64,000 nt of DNA from Bradyrhizobium sp. CCBAU 53351 (GCF_015291745.1 NZ_CP030059.1:3871501-3935500); one strand, 5' to 3'. Shown: positions 20,992 to 30,184, numbered from the stretch's first letter. Notes: generated by a model from the letters alone, not told the origin. Made by a program: numbers and translations.

Positions 20992-22086
20992 TCACCGCTC
21001 AGGCGGATAGAGATGAACGTCGCCGCAATAGTCCACGATACGATAGCGCTTTTCGGCTCCCGCTTCACCCGCGCCGGGTGCGGTATTTTGTGCCGCCGAT
21101 ATGTAGCTCGGCCCTACCGGCGATTTGCCGGCGCCGCCGGGAATGTCGATGACATAGTCCGGCTGACACAGTCCTGACACCCGCCCGCGCAACTGCCGCA
21201 TCAAATCCTGTCCCGCCGCCAGCGTCGTGCGCAGATGCGCGGTGCCCGGCGCGAGATCGCCGTGATGCAGATAATAGGGCTTGATCCGGCACTCGACGAA
21301 AGCGCGCATCAAATCCGACAGGGCGGCGATGTCGTCATTGACCCCGCGCAACAGCACGGACTGGCTCACCAGCGGAATTCCGGCATCGACGAGCCGCGCG
21401 CAGGCGGCACGCGCCGGCCCCGCCAGTTCGCGCGCGTGATTGGCATGCACGGCCAGCCAAGTGGTCGCGCCGTCGACCTTGAGCGCCGCAACCAGCTCGT
21501 CGCTGATGCGGGCGGGATCGGCCACGGGCACGCGGGTGTGAAGGCGGATGACCTTGACGTGATCGATGGCCGCGAGGTCGGCCATGATCTCGCCCATCCG
21601 GCGCGGCGACAGCATCAGGGGATCGCCGCCGGTCAGGATCACTTCCCAGATCTCGCCATGAGACCGGATGAATTCGATCGCCGCGCGATAGGCGTCATCC
21701 GAGAGCGCGCTTTCCTTGCCGGGCCCCACCATCTCGCGGCGGAAGCAGAAGCGGCAATAGACCGCGCAGACGTGAACGAGCTTGAACAACACGCGATCGG
21801 GATAGCGATGCACGATGCCGGGAACCGGCGAGTGCGGATGATCGCCGATCGGATCGGCGTTTTCGCCCGGCTGCATCTCGAGTTCGGCAGCGGTCGGCAC
21901 GAACTGGCGGGCGATGGGGTCGTCCGGATCGGATGTGTCGATCAGTTCGACCAGCGCCGGCGTGATCGCGACCGCATAGCGCGCGGCCACGCGCTCGAGC
22001 GCGGGCAGCTCTGCGGCCGGAGCAAGATGCTCGGCCACGAGTTCGGCCGGCTCACGCAGGGTTCGGGCAAGATTGCTGTTCGTCAT
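20992..22086 (-). CDS. epmB: EF-P beta-lysylation aminomutase (EpmB, lysine 2,3-aminomutase-like)
   Basis: 364 residues. A radical SAM enzyme with the cluster motif CAVYCRFC (C-x3-C-x2-C, near residue 110), followed by the KamA-like segments EVILTGGDPLMLS and LHTRVPVADP. It converts L-alpha-lysine to (R)-beta-lysine for transfer to elongation factor P. It lacks the extended C-terminus of true KamA, and its place beside EpmA and efp supports EpmB. Only 15 bases separate it from the epmA stop, so the two are co-transcribed. Confidence 0.9.
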   Translation of the reverse strand: MTNSNLARTLREPAELVAEHLAPAAELPALERVAARYAVAITPALVELIDTSDPDDPIARQFVPTAAELEMQPGENADPIGDHPHSPVPGIVHRYPDRVLFKLVHVCAVYCRFCFRREMVGPGKESALSDDAYRAAIEFIRSHGEIWEVILTGGDPLMLSPRRMGEIMADLAAIDHVKVIRLHTRVPVADPARISDELVAALKVDGATTWLAVHANHARELAGPARAACARLVDAGIPLVSQSVLLRGVNDDIAALSDLMRAFVECRIKPYYLHHGDLAPGTAHLRTTLAAGQDLMRQLRGRVSGLCQPDYVIDIPGGAGKSPVGPSYISAAQNTAPGAGEAGAEKRYRIVDYCGDVHLYPPER

Positions 22087-22101
22087 CTCTCGCCTGACGT
22101 T

Positions 22102-23148
22102 TCATTTGCAGGCGGCGTCCCAAACCACCTGATCAATTCGCGATGCGCCGCTCGCCAGCATCACCAGCCGGTCGAAGCCGAGCGCAACACCGCTCGCCTC
22201 CGGCATGGCCGCAAGCGCGGCCAGAAAGTCCTCATCCAGCGGATAGGCTTCGCCGTAGCGGCGCTGCTTCTCAATCATCGACTCCGTGAAGCGTTTGCGC
22301 TGCTCCTCGGCATCGGTCAGTTCCCCAAAGCCGTTGGCGAGCTCGACACCGCACGCATAGACCTCGAAGCGCTCGGCAACCCTGGGATCCCCAGCCTTCA
22401 CCCGCGCCAGAGCCGCCTCTGGAGATGGGTATTCGAACAGGATGGTCAAACGGCCCTGCCCCAGCTGCGGCTCGACATGCTCGACCAGAACCTTGCTGAA
22501 GATGTCGGACCAGGTGTCGTCCCCGACGATTCGGACCTTCCCGGCGGCCGCCCCGGCGAGCGCGGCACGGTTACCCTCGCTGCCCGAAATTGTCGACAGC
22601 AGATCGATGCCGGCGAAACGCTCGAAGGCCCCTGCAACCGTCAGAAGCTCCGGCTCGGCGAAGGGATCGGCGGTCCGGCCCCGGAACGCGAAAGTCCCGA
22701 TCCCGGTTGCCTGCGCGGCGCGGGCGATGACCACCACGGTGTCGGCCATGATGGCGTCATAGGGAGCGCCTGCCCGATACCATTCCAGCATGGTGAATTC
22801 GGGCAGATGCAGATCGCCGCGCTCGCGGTCCCGGAACACCCGGGCGAGCTCGAAGATCCGACTCTCGCCCGCCGCCAGCAGCTTCTTGCAGGCGAATTCG
22901 GGTGAGGTCCGCAGGTAACGGGTGGCGCGGCCGCCATCCGGCCGGATCAGCTCGGTTCGGGGGGCGTGCAGATGGGTCTCATTGCCCGGAGAGACCTGGA
23001 GAACCGAGGTTTCGACCTCGACGAAGCCCTGCGCGGCGAAAAAGTCCCGTATTGCGCCGGTAATGGCCCCCCTTGCCCTCAGGAAGGGCCGCCGGTCGAG
23101 GTGACGGTCGGGCGACCAGAACGGTGAGATGGGCTTGTCCCCAGCCAT
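22102..23148 (-). CDS. epmA: EF-P--(R)-beta-lysine ligase (EpmA/GenX/PoxA)
   Basis: 348 residues. A stand-alone class II lysyl-tRNA-synthetase-like catalytic core lacking the tRNA-binding domain. The sequence shows FVEVETSVLQVSPGNETHLHAP (motif 1/2 region), the RVFRDRERGDLHLPEFTMLEWY motif 2 and GVALGFDRLVML motif 3. It activates beta-lysine with ATP and attaches it to the EF-P lysine. The length matches EpmA (about 325-350). Divergent from efp with a 162-bp spacer. Confidence 0.93.
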   Translation of the reverse strand: MAGDKPISPFWSPDRHLDRRPFLRARGAITGAIRDFFAAQGFVEVETSVLQVSPGNETHLHAPRTELIRPDGGRATRYLRTSPEFACKKLLAAGESRIFELARVFRDRERGDLHLPEFTMLEWYRAGAPYDAIMADTVVVIARAAQATGIGTFAFRGRTADPFAEPELLTVAGAFERFAGIDLLSTISGSEGNRAALAGAAAGKVRIVGDDTWSDIFSKVLVEHVEPQLGQGRLTILFEYPSPEAALARVKAGDPRVAERFEVYACGVELANGFGELTDAEEQRKRFTESMIEKQRRYGEAYPLDEDFLAALAAMPEASGVALGFDRLVMLASGASRIDQVVWDAACK

Positions 23149-23310
23149 TAACCGACCACCCCGCGCGCGAGCAAAACGCTAGCATCTAACGGCAAAATCA
23201 GTATGTTGCGGCCCGAAACGGGCGCCGAGGTCCGATTTGAGGCCCCAAGTCCCCCATCGATTTGACCATGTCCTGGCCGGTGCCGGGCCAAGCAAGCAGG
23301 AAATATAGCT

Positions 23311-23877
23311 TTGAGAGTCATCGCCAGTTCTATTCGCAAAGGCAACGTGATCGAGCAAGACGGCAAGCTCTATGTCGTCGTGAGCGCCGAGAACATCCAC
23401 CCCGGCAAGGGCACCCCGGTCAGCCAGATCGAAATGCGCCGAATCTCGGACGGGGTAAAGATCTCCGAGCGCTACAAGACCACCGACCAGGTCGAAAAGG
23501 CCACCATCGAAGAGCGCAACTACACGTTCCTGTATGAAGATGGCGACGGCTACCACTTCATGAACCCCGAAACCTACGACCAGGTCCAGGTCTCCAAGGA
23601 CGTCGTCGGCGACGCGGCCGCGTATCTTCAACCGGACATGACCGTCAAGCTGTCGACCCACGACGTCAACGTGGTCTCGCTCGCGCTGCCGCAGCGCGTG
23701 ACGCTGGAAGTGGTCGAGACCGAGCCGGTGACCAAGGGCCAGACCGCCTCCTCTTCCTACAAGCCCGCGGTGCTCTCCAACGGCATCCGCACCGCGGTGC
23801 CGCCGCACATCTCGGTCGGCACCCGCATCGTGGTGATGACCGAAGACGGCTCCTATTCCGAGCGCGCCAAAGACTGA
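23311..23877 (+). CDS. efp: elongation factor P
   Basis: 188 residues with KOW-like, OB and C-terminal OB domains. The modification loop reads HPGKGTP, with Lys at residue 34 as the target of EpmA/EpmB. It binds the ribosome between P and E sites and relieves stalling at polyproline. The start is TTG 23311 with AGGA ten bases upstream; no ATG fits the conserved N-terminus ([10 protein letters not shown]). Divergent from epmAB, so modification enzymes and substrate share an intergenic region. Confidence 0.96.
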   Translation: MRVIASSIRKGNVIEQDGKLYVVVSAENIHPGKGTPVSQIEMRRISDGVKISERYKTTDQVEKATIEERNYTFLYEDGDGYHFMNPETYDQVQVSKDVVGDAAAYLQPDMTVKLSTHDVNVVSLALPQRVTLEVVETEPVTKGQTASSSYKPAVLSNGIRTAVPPHISVGTRIVVMTEDGSYSERAKD

Positions 23878-23901
23878 CGGGGAACAGAAGGGTCGCAACA
23901 G

Positions 23902-25524
23902 GTGGCGCCGGGGGGCGAGACAGTGGTTGGGAAGGGTTTCCGCTTCGTCTCGCACCTTCTGGCGTCGCTTTCGCTCCTCATGGCCTCTCCACTCGCTGCG
24001 GATGAATTCCGCAGCCCCTCGCTCACGGCTCTGCGCGTCGACTGGCGCGCAGCGCTCGACCAGCTCCGCACCGAGATCAACAGCCGCCCACGGGTTGCGG
24101 ACGACTTCATCTTCGCGCCTCGCCGTTCGGTACCGCGCTACGATCCGCGCGCGACGCCTGCATTGGTGCAGCTCAACGCGGTCTCCTCGCGGTTCTTCAC
24201 CGGCATCACCCGCAGTCCCGTGCCCGTGCTGCTGCCGTTCGACGCCGCCACCTACCTCGAGGCGCAGCGCAGCGGCGCGCCGGCGATGCTCGCGCTCTCG
24301 CGCTACCAGGCGGACTTCAATCCCGTCGACATGTTCGATGCAGGCCCCGCCGGCTATAGCGCGACCTTCTCGCTGGAGCCCGGCGCCGGTGACGGCATGC
24401 CGGCACGCGTGTTCGCACGGCCCGTCGAAGTGCAGATCACGGGCTCGGCGCTGGTCTACGACATAGCCGATCCCTCGGGCGGCAAAGGCGAGCCGGTCAA
24501 ACCGCTCGCGACGCTCTACCCGGACCTGCGCAGGTTCATCCGGGAGGGCTATGTGCGCTACGCCTTCACCCGTTTCGGCGTCGCCTATGTCGTGTCGATC
24601 CAGTGTCTCGACAGCGTGGCCAAGCCGCGGCGGCTCGCCTGCAAGGAGGCCTATCCCGTTGCCGAACGATTCCTGAAGGCCCTGCGTGTCGCCGGCGGCC
24701 AGCGGATGCGGCCATTGACGGATATTGCCTCCAACATCCTCGATCGTCCGGCGGAGCGTTCACCGGACTTCAGCTACCGGCCGAGCGGCGACATCATCCC
24801 GAACACCGGTTATCGCAAGCAGGGCGGCCACCCAGACGCGATGGCCTATGCCCAGATCCGCTTTCCCCTCGAAAAGGCGCCCGCCTTCGTGCGCTCGCAA
24901 TCCTACGGCAAGCGCGACAAGAGCGATGGCCCGACCGCCTATCCCTGGCGCGACAATTTCTGCGAGTCACGCAGTTTCGAGGTGTGGCAATGTGGCGGAG
25001 GCTACGGCCATCAGGGCGAGGACATCCGCGCCGCGGACTGCCCGCCCCCCGGCGACGGCCGAGAACCCTGCGATCCCAAGCAGCGCGGCGTCGTCGCCGT
25101 GCGCGACGCCATCGTGATCCGCGCAGCCAAGGACCAGGCCGCGACGCTTCAAGTCAACAGCCGCACCGAGCACATCCGCTTCCGCTACATGCACATGAAC
25201 CCGCACGCGATGAACGCCGACGGCGTGCTCAACGGCCGCATCGTCACCGAAGGCGAGAAGATCGGCGTGATCTCCAACTATCTCGACCATCCCGCCGGAA
25301 CGTCGATGCACCTGCATTTCGACGTGCAGGTGTTCACACGCGACGGCTGGATCTGGGTCAGCCCCTACGTCACACTGGTCTCCGCCTATGAACGCCTGAT
25401 CCACGCCCGCGGCCGCGAGGTTGGACCGGAGATCGCGGTCACGTCACAGCCGGTCGCCCATGCGCTGCCCGAGGATGTGCTCAAGCCGGACCTGCGCGAG
25501 GGATCGAGCGGCGAGGAGAACTGA
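23902..25524 (+). CDS. secreted M23-family peptidase-like protein
   Basis: 540 residues. A signal peptide (hydrophobic 15-30, cleavage near AAD) is followed by a long N-terminal domain of unknown type and a LytM/M23-like C-terminal domain. Metal-ligand patterns GYGHQGEDIR (HxxxD), YMHMNP and MHLHFDVQ (HxH) are all present, so activity against peptidoglycan crosslinks is plausible. There is an unusual insert with CESRSFEVWQCGGG and DCPPPGDGREPC, four cysteines that may form disulfides. The GTG start at 23902 is one option; GTG 23923 is another. Confidence 0.82.
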   Translation: MAPGGETVVGKGFRFVSHLLASLSLLMASPLAADEFRSPSLTALRVDWRAALDQLRTEINSRPRVADDFIFAPRRSVPRYDPRATPALVQLNAVSSRFFTGITRSPVPVLLPFDAATYLEAQRSGAPAMLALSRYQADFNPVDMFDAGPAGYSATFSLEPGAGDGMPARVFARPVEVQITGSALVYDIADPSGGKGEPVKPLATLYPDLRRFIREGYVRYAFTRFGVAYVVSIQCLDSVAKPRRLACKEAYPVAERFLKALRVAGGQRMRPLTDIASNILDRPAERSPDFSYRPSGDIIPNTGYRKQGGHPDAMAYAQIRFPLEKAPAFVRSQSYGKRDKSDGPTAYPWRDNFCESRSFEVWQCGGGYGHQGEDIRAADCPPPGDGREPCDPKQRGVVAVRDAIVIRAAKDQAATLQVNSRTEHIRFRYMHMNPHAMNADGVLNGRIVTEGEKIGVISNYLDHPAGTSMHLHFDVQVFTRDGWIWVSPYVTLVSAYERLIHARGREVGPEIAVTSQPVAHALPEDVLKPDLREGSSGEEN

Positions 25525-25604
25525 CGGCGTGCTCGTTCGTTGCCGGAGCGTGCAAGAGCATCTTGTCGCGCGCTCCGCCCGCTCGAACGAAGAAGGACAG
25601 GTTG

Positions 25605-26585
25605 ATGAGTGTCGGACTGATCGGTCTTCTCGACGATATCGTAGCGATTGCAAAGGTTGCAGCAGCTTCGCTCGACGATGTGGCGAGCCAGGCTGCCAAG
25701 GCAGGCACCAAGGCGGCCGGCGTGGTGATCGACGACACGGCCGTCACGCCGAACTACGTGATCGGTTTCGCCTCGAAACGCGAATTGCCGATCGTCGGCA
25801 AGATCGCGGCCGGATCGCTGCGCAACAAGCTGCTGATCCTGCTCCCCATCGCCCTGTTGCTCGGCTGTTTCCTTCCCGCCGCGGTCACGCCGCTGCTCAT
25901 GCTCGGCGGAGCCTTTCTCTGCTACGAGGGCGCCGAAAAGGTGCTCGAAGCCGTGATGCCGCATCATGCGCACGACCACGAAGCCCAGCTCCAGCCGATC
26001 GCGCTCGACGCCCGGTCGGTCGAGGATGAGAAGGTCGCGAGCGCCATCAAGACCGACTTCATCCTGTCGGCGGAGATCATGGCGATCACGCTGGCGGCCC
26101 TTCCGGCGGGCAACATCTGGACGCAGGCGCTGGTCCTGGCGCTGGTCGGCTTCGCGATCACCGTCGGGGTCTACGGCGTGGTGGCCCTGATCGTGAAGGC
26201 CGACGATGCCGGCCTGGCTCTTGCGCGCTATGAGGGCGCCTCAGTGCCTGGCGGCGCGATCCGCTTGCTTGGACGCGCGCTCGTTCGCGGCATGCCCACC
26301 TTCCTGGCGGTACTGAGCACCATCGGCACCGCCGCGATGATCTGGGTCGGCGGCGGCATCATCCTGCACGGCATCGAAAAATACGGCCCGCCCGCGGTCG
26401 GCCGCATGGTCCATGCCGCAACCGAGACTGCCGCGCATACTCTTCCATCGATCGCCGGCATCGTCGAATGGTCGGTCGAAGCCGCCATTTCAGGCGTGCT
26501 CGGACTGCTTGTGGGCGCACTTGCGATTCCGGCAGTCCAATACGGTCTCTCACCTGCCTGGAAGCGGTTGAGGCGGCCGGCCTGA
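25605..26585 (+). CDS. DUF808 family membrane protein (YedI-like)
   Basis: 326 residues with about seven membrane helices. It shows the DUF808 signature near the start (GLIGLLDDIVAIAKVAAASLDDVA) and LMLGGAFLCYEGAEKVLEAVMPHHAHDH, a His-rich loop. ATG 25605 is chosen; AAGGACAG upstream is a weak ribosome-binding site. Function unknown in all members. Confidence 0.9.
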   Translation: MSVGLIGLLDDIVAIAKVAAASLDDVASQAAKAGTKAAGVVIDDTAVTPNYVIGFASKRELPIVGKIAAGSLRNKLLILLPIALLLGCFLPAAVTPLLMLGGAFLCYEGAEKVLEAVMPHHAHDHEAQLQPIALDARSVEDEKVASAIKTDFILSAEIMAITLAALPAGNIWTQALVLALVGFAITVGVYGVVALIVKADDAGLALARYEGASVPGGAIRLLGRALVRGMPTFLAVLSTIGTAAMIWVGGGIILHGIEKYGPPAVGRMVHAATETAAHTLPSIAGIVEWSVEAAISGVLGLLVGALAIPAVQYGLSPAWKRLRRPA

Positions 26586-26589
26586 CTAG

Positions 26590-27093
26590 TCATTCCAAGA
26601 ACGTCGTGAGCTGCGCACCCTCATCCGCGACGAACACCGCGATCAATTCCGCCGGCTCGGTCAAGCTGGCATTAGCGGAGACCAGGTGCGTCGCGCCCGG
26701 CGGCTCGAAGAAGGACTGGCCGACGCCGAAGGTCTCGACCGGGCCGCCGCCGAGCTGGGAGCGGATCTCGCCCTTGGTGATGTAAGCCGTCACCGAGCCT
26801 GCGTGGCGGTGCGGCCGCGAAAACCCGCCGGGCCCGTAGGAGACGCGCACGATGGTGACGCGCTTGCCCGGAACGTTAGGCAGCGCGTATGAGCCGATCG
26901 GCTCGACCTTGTCGAGCGGCGAGCCCTCCGCGGCGCTGGCGCAGAGTGGGGCCAATGCGCCCGAGACCGCATCCATCGTCACCGGAAGCGCTTTGCCGAT
27001 CGCCAGCGCGCAGGCGAGCCCCGCGACGACGGCGAACACTGTTGAGCGTGACGGCGCCGGGCGTTGCACGGCAGAGAAATTCAGGGCTGTCAT
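26590..27093 (-). CDS. membrane-anchored cupin
   Basis: 167 residues. One N-terminal signal or anchor helix (STVFAVVAGLACALAIG) precedes a single cupin barrel with RPHRHAGS (motif 1, two His) and PPGATHLVSANAS (motif 2, one His) plus Glu in KGEIRS, the usual metal triad. Probably periplasmic. The next gene (27115) reads in the same direction 21 bases upstream, so they share an operon. Confidence 0.88.
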   Translation of the reverse strand: MTALNFSAVQRPAPSRSTVFAVVAGLACALAIGKALPVTMDAVSGALAPLCASAAEGSPLDKVEPIGSYALPNVPGKRVTIVRVSYGPGGFSRPHRHAGSVTAYITKGEIRSQLGGGPVETFGVGQSFFEPPGATHLVSANASLTEPAELIAVFVADEGAQLTTFLE

Positions 27094-27114
27094 CGTGACC
27101 TCCTCGCGTGCTGT

Positions 27115-27594
27115 TCAGGATGCCGCAGCATTCGCGGCCACCGGCCGCGACGCCGGCGTCCAACGGAATGCGGCACCAAAACGGTTCCAGACGTTGATCG
27201 AGGCGACTGCCGAGGTCAGGTACATCAGCTCGGTCTGTGAGAACTCACGGGTAGCATCCGTGTAGACCTCCTCGCTGACGCCCTCGGGCAGCAAGGTCAA
27301 CGCCTCCGCCCAGGCCAGCGCTGCACGCTCGCGCGCGGAGAAGATCGGCGCCTCGCGCCAGACCGCGACCAGATGAAGCTTGTCGACGGGAACGCCAATC
27401 CGCTCCGACAGCAGGACGTGGTGCTGCACGCAGAAGGCGCAGCCGTTGATCTGAGAGGCGCGCAGCTTGACGAGTTCGACGAGCTGCTTGTCCAGGCCGG
27501 CCTTGGTTGCGAGTTGACCGAGCGCGAGCACCACATCGTAGACGTCTGGCGCGATCTTCTTGAAATCCTCGTATTCGCTGCGGGCATGCGACAT
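27115..27594 (-). CDS. carboxymuconolactone decarboxylase/AhpD-like protein
   Basis: 159 residues of all-alpha CMD/AhpD fold. The active-site motif is GCAFCVQHH (Cys-x2-Cys-x3-His), the alkylhydroperoxidase core, preceded by LVELVKLRASQIN. It likely reduces organic peroxides through the dithiol or acts as a disulfide reductase. Divergent from the MarR regulator at 27649 with a palindromic operator between, so it is the expected target of that regulator. Confidence 0.92.
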   Translation of the reverse strand: MSHARSEYEDFKKIAPDVYDVVLALGQLATKAGLDKQLVELVKLRASQINGCAFCVQHHVLLSERIGVPVDKLHLVAVWREAPIFSARERAALAWAEALTLLPEGVSEEVYTDATREFSQTELMYLTSAVASINVWNRFGAAFRWTPASRPVAANAAAS

Positions 27595-27624
27595 TGCGGT
27601 TCACCTCGTCTTATTGTAAGTGTC

Positions 27625-27639
27625 CTTATATCTTATAAG
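27625..27639. promoter_or_regulatory. MarR-type operator
   Basis: CTTATA-TCT-TATAAG, perfect 6-bp arms, in the 54-base gap between the divergent ahpD-like and marR genes. Position and symmetry fit autoregulation by the MarR protein. Confidence 0.65.
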
Positions 27640-27648
27640 AGCTCTGAT

Positions 27649-28179
27649 ATGTCGCGCAAGACTGCCGCCGCCACAAGATCGAAAATTGCCCGCAAGCTGC
27701 CCGGGCCCGCCGACGACGGCACGATACGTGTCCCCGCGCCCGGCGAAGGCAAGCGCGGCGAGGAAGGCTATCTCGGCTATCTCTTGCGCCAGGCCCACGC
27801 CGCGGTTCGGCTGACGATGGAACGGACGCTCGCCGATCTCGGCGTGACCTCGCCGCAATTCGCGGTGCTGACGATGTTGAACGCTTATCCTGGGCTGTCA
27901 GGCGCCGACGTCGCGCGCCTCACCTTCCAGACGCCGCAGACCGTCGGCGTCATCATCCGCAATCTCGAACGTGACGGCGCGATCGTGATGACGCCGCATC
28001 CCGTTCATGGCCGCATCCAGCAATGGACGCCGACGCCGCGCGGTGCGACGCTTTTGAAGGCGTGCCGGGAGCGTGTGATCGAATTGGAGAAGCGCCTTGC
28101 TCGGGGCCTGGATATGAAGACGGAGACTGCAATCCGGCGCTGGCTCACCGGCATCGCGACCGAGCTGCAAGGGGATTAG
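27649..28179 (+). CDS. MarR-family transcriptional regulator
   Basis: 176 residues with a winged-helix domain: LGVTSPQFAVLTMLNAYPGLSG, recognition region ADVARLTFQTPQTVGVIIRNLERDG, wing TPHPVHGRIQQWTPTPRG, and dimerisation helices at both ends. A basic N-terminal extension of about 25 residues (AAATRSKIARKLPG) is unusual. It probably represses the divergent AhpD/cupin unit in response to an oxidant or phenolic. Start ATG 27649, ten bases after the operator. Confidence 0.9.
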   Translation: MSRKTAAATRSKIARKLPGPADDGTIRVPAPGEGKRGEEGYLGYLLRQAHAAVRLTMERTLADLGVTSPQFAVLTMLNAYPGLSGADVARLTFQTPQTVGVIIRNLERDGAIVMTPHPVHGRIQQWTPTPRGATLLKACRERVIELEKRLARGLDMKTETAIRRWLTGIATELQGD

Positions 28180-28214
28180 GCGCCCTGAATCCCGCCGCTT
28201 GCGACCGCATGACT

Positions 28215-28466
28215 CTACCCGCCTTTCAGCACATCCTTTACCTCGCCGTCGGGCCAGGCTTCGCCTGCGGCGATCACCCGAACGCGGGTGCTATCGGCAG
28301 CGCTGACCAGCACATGCGAACTCACCCGGTCGCCGGTCGGCTCCAGGTGCAGCTCCGTTTCGGGCTTCCAGCTCAGCGTCGTCGCGAGATCGCCGGGAAA
28401 GATCTGCCATTGCGATCCGTCGTCGAGCTCGACGACGTGGCATTCCGCATGGGCGCGTATCTTCAT
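28215..28466 (-). CDS. small protein of unknown function
   Basis: 83 residues from ATG 28466 (GGGG four bases upstream; an ATG six codons earlier is the alternative). Predicted beta-rich (AECHVVELDDGSQWQIFPGD, then ELHLEPTGDRVSSHVLV). No motif recognised. Confidence 0.65.
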   Translation of the reverse strand: MKIRAHAECHVVELDDGSQWQIFPGDLATTLSWKPETELHLEPTGDRVSSHVLVSAADSTRVRVIAAGEAWPDGEVKDVLKGG

Positions 28467-28537
28467 TCCACCCCGAATTGCCATTGAGCGGCTAGCGTGC
28501 GGAAGGCGGGCCCCGGACCTACCGGGGCCCTGCTCCG

Positions 28538-28798
28538 TCAGTCGTTGTCGTGATGGATCACGGTCTTGCTGCGATTGCCGAATTCATCCTGCTTCTTGAT
28601 CACCGTGGTGCGTTCAGAGGGCTCGCGCTCCCTGATGACGGTGGTGCGGTCGCGATCACGGTCTCGCTCGCGGTACTCATGGGACTGACCAACCGTCACC
28701 CCCGCGCCGACCGGGCCGACATGAACGCCGACTTCATCCGCGAACACGGGCGTCGCAACGGCGGTGACCAGGGCGGCGGCAAACAGATATTTCCTCAT
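28538..28798 (-). CDS. small secreted Arg/Asp-rich protein
   Basis: 86 residues: a signal peptide (MRKYLFAAALVTAVATPVFA), a Gly/Val segment (GVHVGPVGAGVTVG), then an RDRDRDRTTVIREREP repeat-like region and a second TTVIKKQD unit. GGAGGAG four bases upstream sets the start. The duplicated TTVI(R/K) unit and charge pattern match a group of small rhizobial envelope proteins of unknown role. Confidence 0.82.
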   Translation of the reverse strand: MRKYLFAAALVTAVATPVFADEVGVHVGPVGAGVTVGQSHEYRERDRDRDRTTVIREREPSERTTVIKKQDEFGNRSKTVIHHDND

Positions 28799-28825
28799 AT
28801 TCTCCTCCTCATCTCGTGCGGAAGG

Positions 28826-28851
28826 AATGCGGGACTGCGACAGTTTGTTCC
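28826..28851 (-). promoter_or_regulatory. possible ECF-sigma promoter
   Basis: On the - strand GGAAC (28851-28847), 15 bases, CGCATT (28831-28826), the same arrangement as at 4031-4056. It is spaced well for the gene starting at 28798. Confidence 0.3.
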
Positions 28852-28898
28852 GACGGAACGAGCAATCGAGGCGACACCGAATCGTGCACGCTGTTCCA

Positions 28899-28923
28899 GG
28901 AACCGACTCACACGGGCCGTGTT
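28899..28923 (+). promoter_or_regulatory. near-match EcfG promoter
   Basis: GGAAC (28899-28903), 16 bases, TGTT (28920-28923), one mismatch to consensus, 19 bases before the transglycosylase ATG. Confidence 0.35.
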
Positions 28924-28941
28924 TCCGGCTAGAATGTGCCA

Positions 28942-30171
28942 ATGAAACACGCTGATTCCTCGCCCCGTCAAACGCGCCGCGCGCTTCTGAAATCCACGCT
29001 GGGCGCGACCGCCCTGCTCGCATTCCCCACGAGCGTTTGCGCTGCGCCTCCGGGATTCGAGGAATGGCGCGAGAGCTTTCGCGCACGCGCCATGGCGAAG
29101 GGCATTTCCGCCGCGACCTGGCAGCGCGCGATGGGGCGTGTCGAGCCCGACATGAGCGTGTTCAAGCAGATGCGCAACCAGCCCGAATTCCACGAGCAGG
29201 TCTGGCAATACATCAATCGCCGCGTCTCCGATTGGCGCATCATCAACGGCAAGATTGCGCTGAAGAACAACGAGGCGCTGCTCGCGCGCGTCGAGCGCGA
29301 TTTCGGCGTCGAGCGTGGCACGTTGCTGGCACTGTGGGGCGTCGAGTCCGCCTATGGCGATCCTCTGGTGCAGCAGAACCACATGACGCCGGTCTTTCCC
29401 TCGCTCGCCGCGCTCGCCTGGAACGAGCCGCGCCGCAAAGCCTATTGGGAGACCGAGCTGATCAACGCGCTGCGCATCGTCGAGAAGGGCTGGAGCACGC
29501 CCGAGGAGATGAAGGGTTCCTGGGCCGGCGCGATGGGGCATTCGCAATGGATGCCGGAGGTCTGGCTCAATGTCGGCATCGACTATGACGGCGATGGCAA
29601 GGTGTCGCCCTTCGGCAAGCCCGACGACGCGCTGGGCTCCACCGCAAAATATCTCGTCAATCGCGGCAAGTGGCATCGCGGCGAACATTGGGGCTATGAG
29701 GTGCGCGCGGCCGGTAATATGAGTGGCAGCCGAACCTATGCGGCTTGGCAGGCAGCCGGCGTCACCCGTGCCGACGGCCAGCCTTTCCCGCAGCCGAACG
29801 CATCCGCGCAGATGTGGACGCCCGTTGCGGGCGGGCCGACGTTTCTGCTTGGACCGAATTTCTACTCGGTGAAGAGCTACAACCCTTCCATGAACTATGC
29901 GCTCGCGATCTGCCATCTCGGCGACCGCTGCCTCGGCGCGCCGCCCTTCATCCAACCCTTCCCCGGCTCCGAGCGCGCACTGACGCTTGCCGAGGTGCAG
30001 GAGATGCAGACGCGCCTGACCAAAGCCGGCTTCGACACCGGCGGCACCGACGGCCGCGTCGGCAACGACACCATGAAGGCGATCAAGGATTTCCAGCAGC
30101 GCGCGGGGATCACGCCGGCGGATGGCTATGGCGGACTGAAGGTGCTCGCGAAGCTGCGGCAGGGGTCGTAG
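28942..30171 (+). CDS. lytic murein transglycosylase (MltB-like, SLT_2)
   Basis: 409 residues. A twin-arginine-like signal (RQTRRALLKSTLGATALLAF) directs export. The catalytic SLT_2 domain shows ALWGVESAYG (catalytic Glu near 134) and SWAGAMGHSQWMPEVW; the C-terminal 60 residues are a peptidoglycan-binding domain (EVQEMQTRLTKAGFDTGGTDG, FQQRAGI). It cleaves glycan strands to 1,6-anhydromuropeptides in the periplasm. ATG 28942 is preferred to GTG 28936. Confidence 0.93.
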   Translation: MKHADSSPRQTRRALLKSTLGATALLAFPTSVCAAPPGFEEWRESFRARAMAKGISAATWQRAMGRVEPDMSVFKQMRNQPEFHEQVWQYINRRVSDWRIINGKIALKNNEALLARVERDFGVERGTLLALWGVESAYGDPLVQQNHMTPVFPSLAALAWNEPRRKAYWETELINALRIVEKGWSTPEEMKGSWAGAMGHSQWMPEVWLNVGIDYDGDGKVSPFGKPDDALGSTAKYLVNRGKWHRGEHWGYEVRAAGNMSGSRTYAAWQAAGVTRADGQPFPQPNASAQMWTPVAGGPTFLLGPNFYSVKSYNPSMNYALAICHLGDRCLGAPPFIQPFPGSERALTLAEVQEMQTRLTKAGFDTGGTDGRVGNDTMKAIKDFQQRAGITPADGYGGLKVLAKLRQGS

Positions 30172-30184
30172 GCCGACGCTTCGC

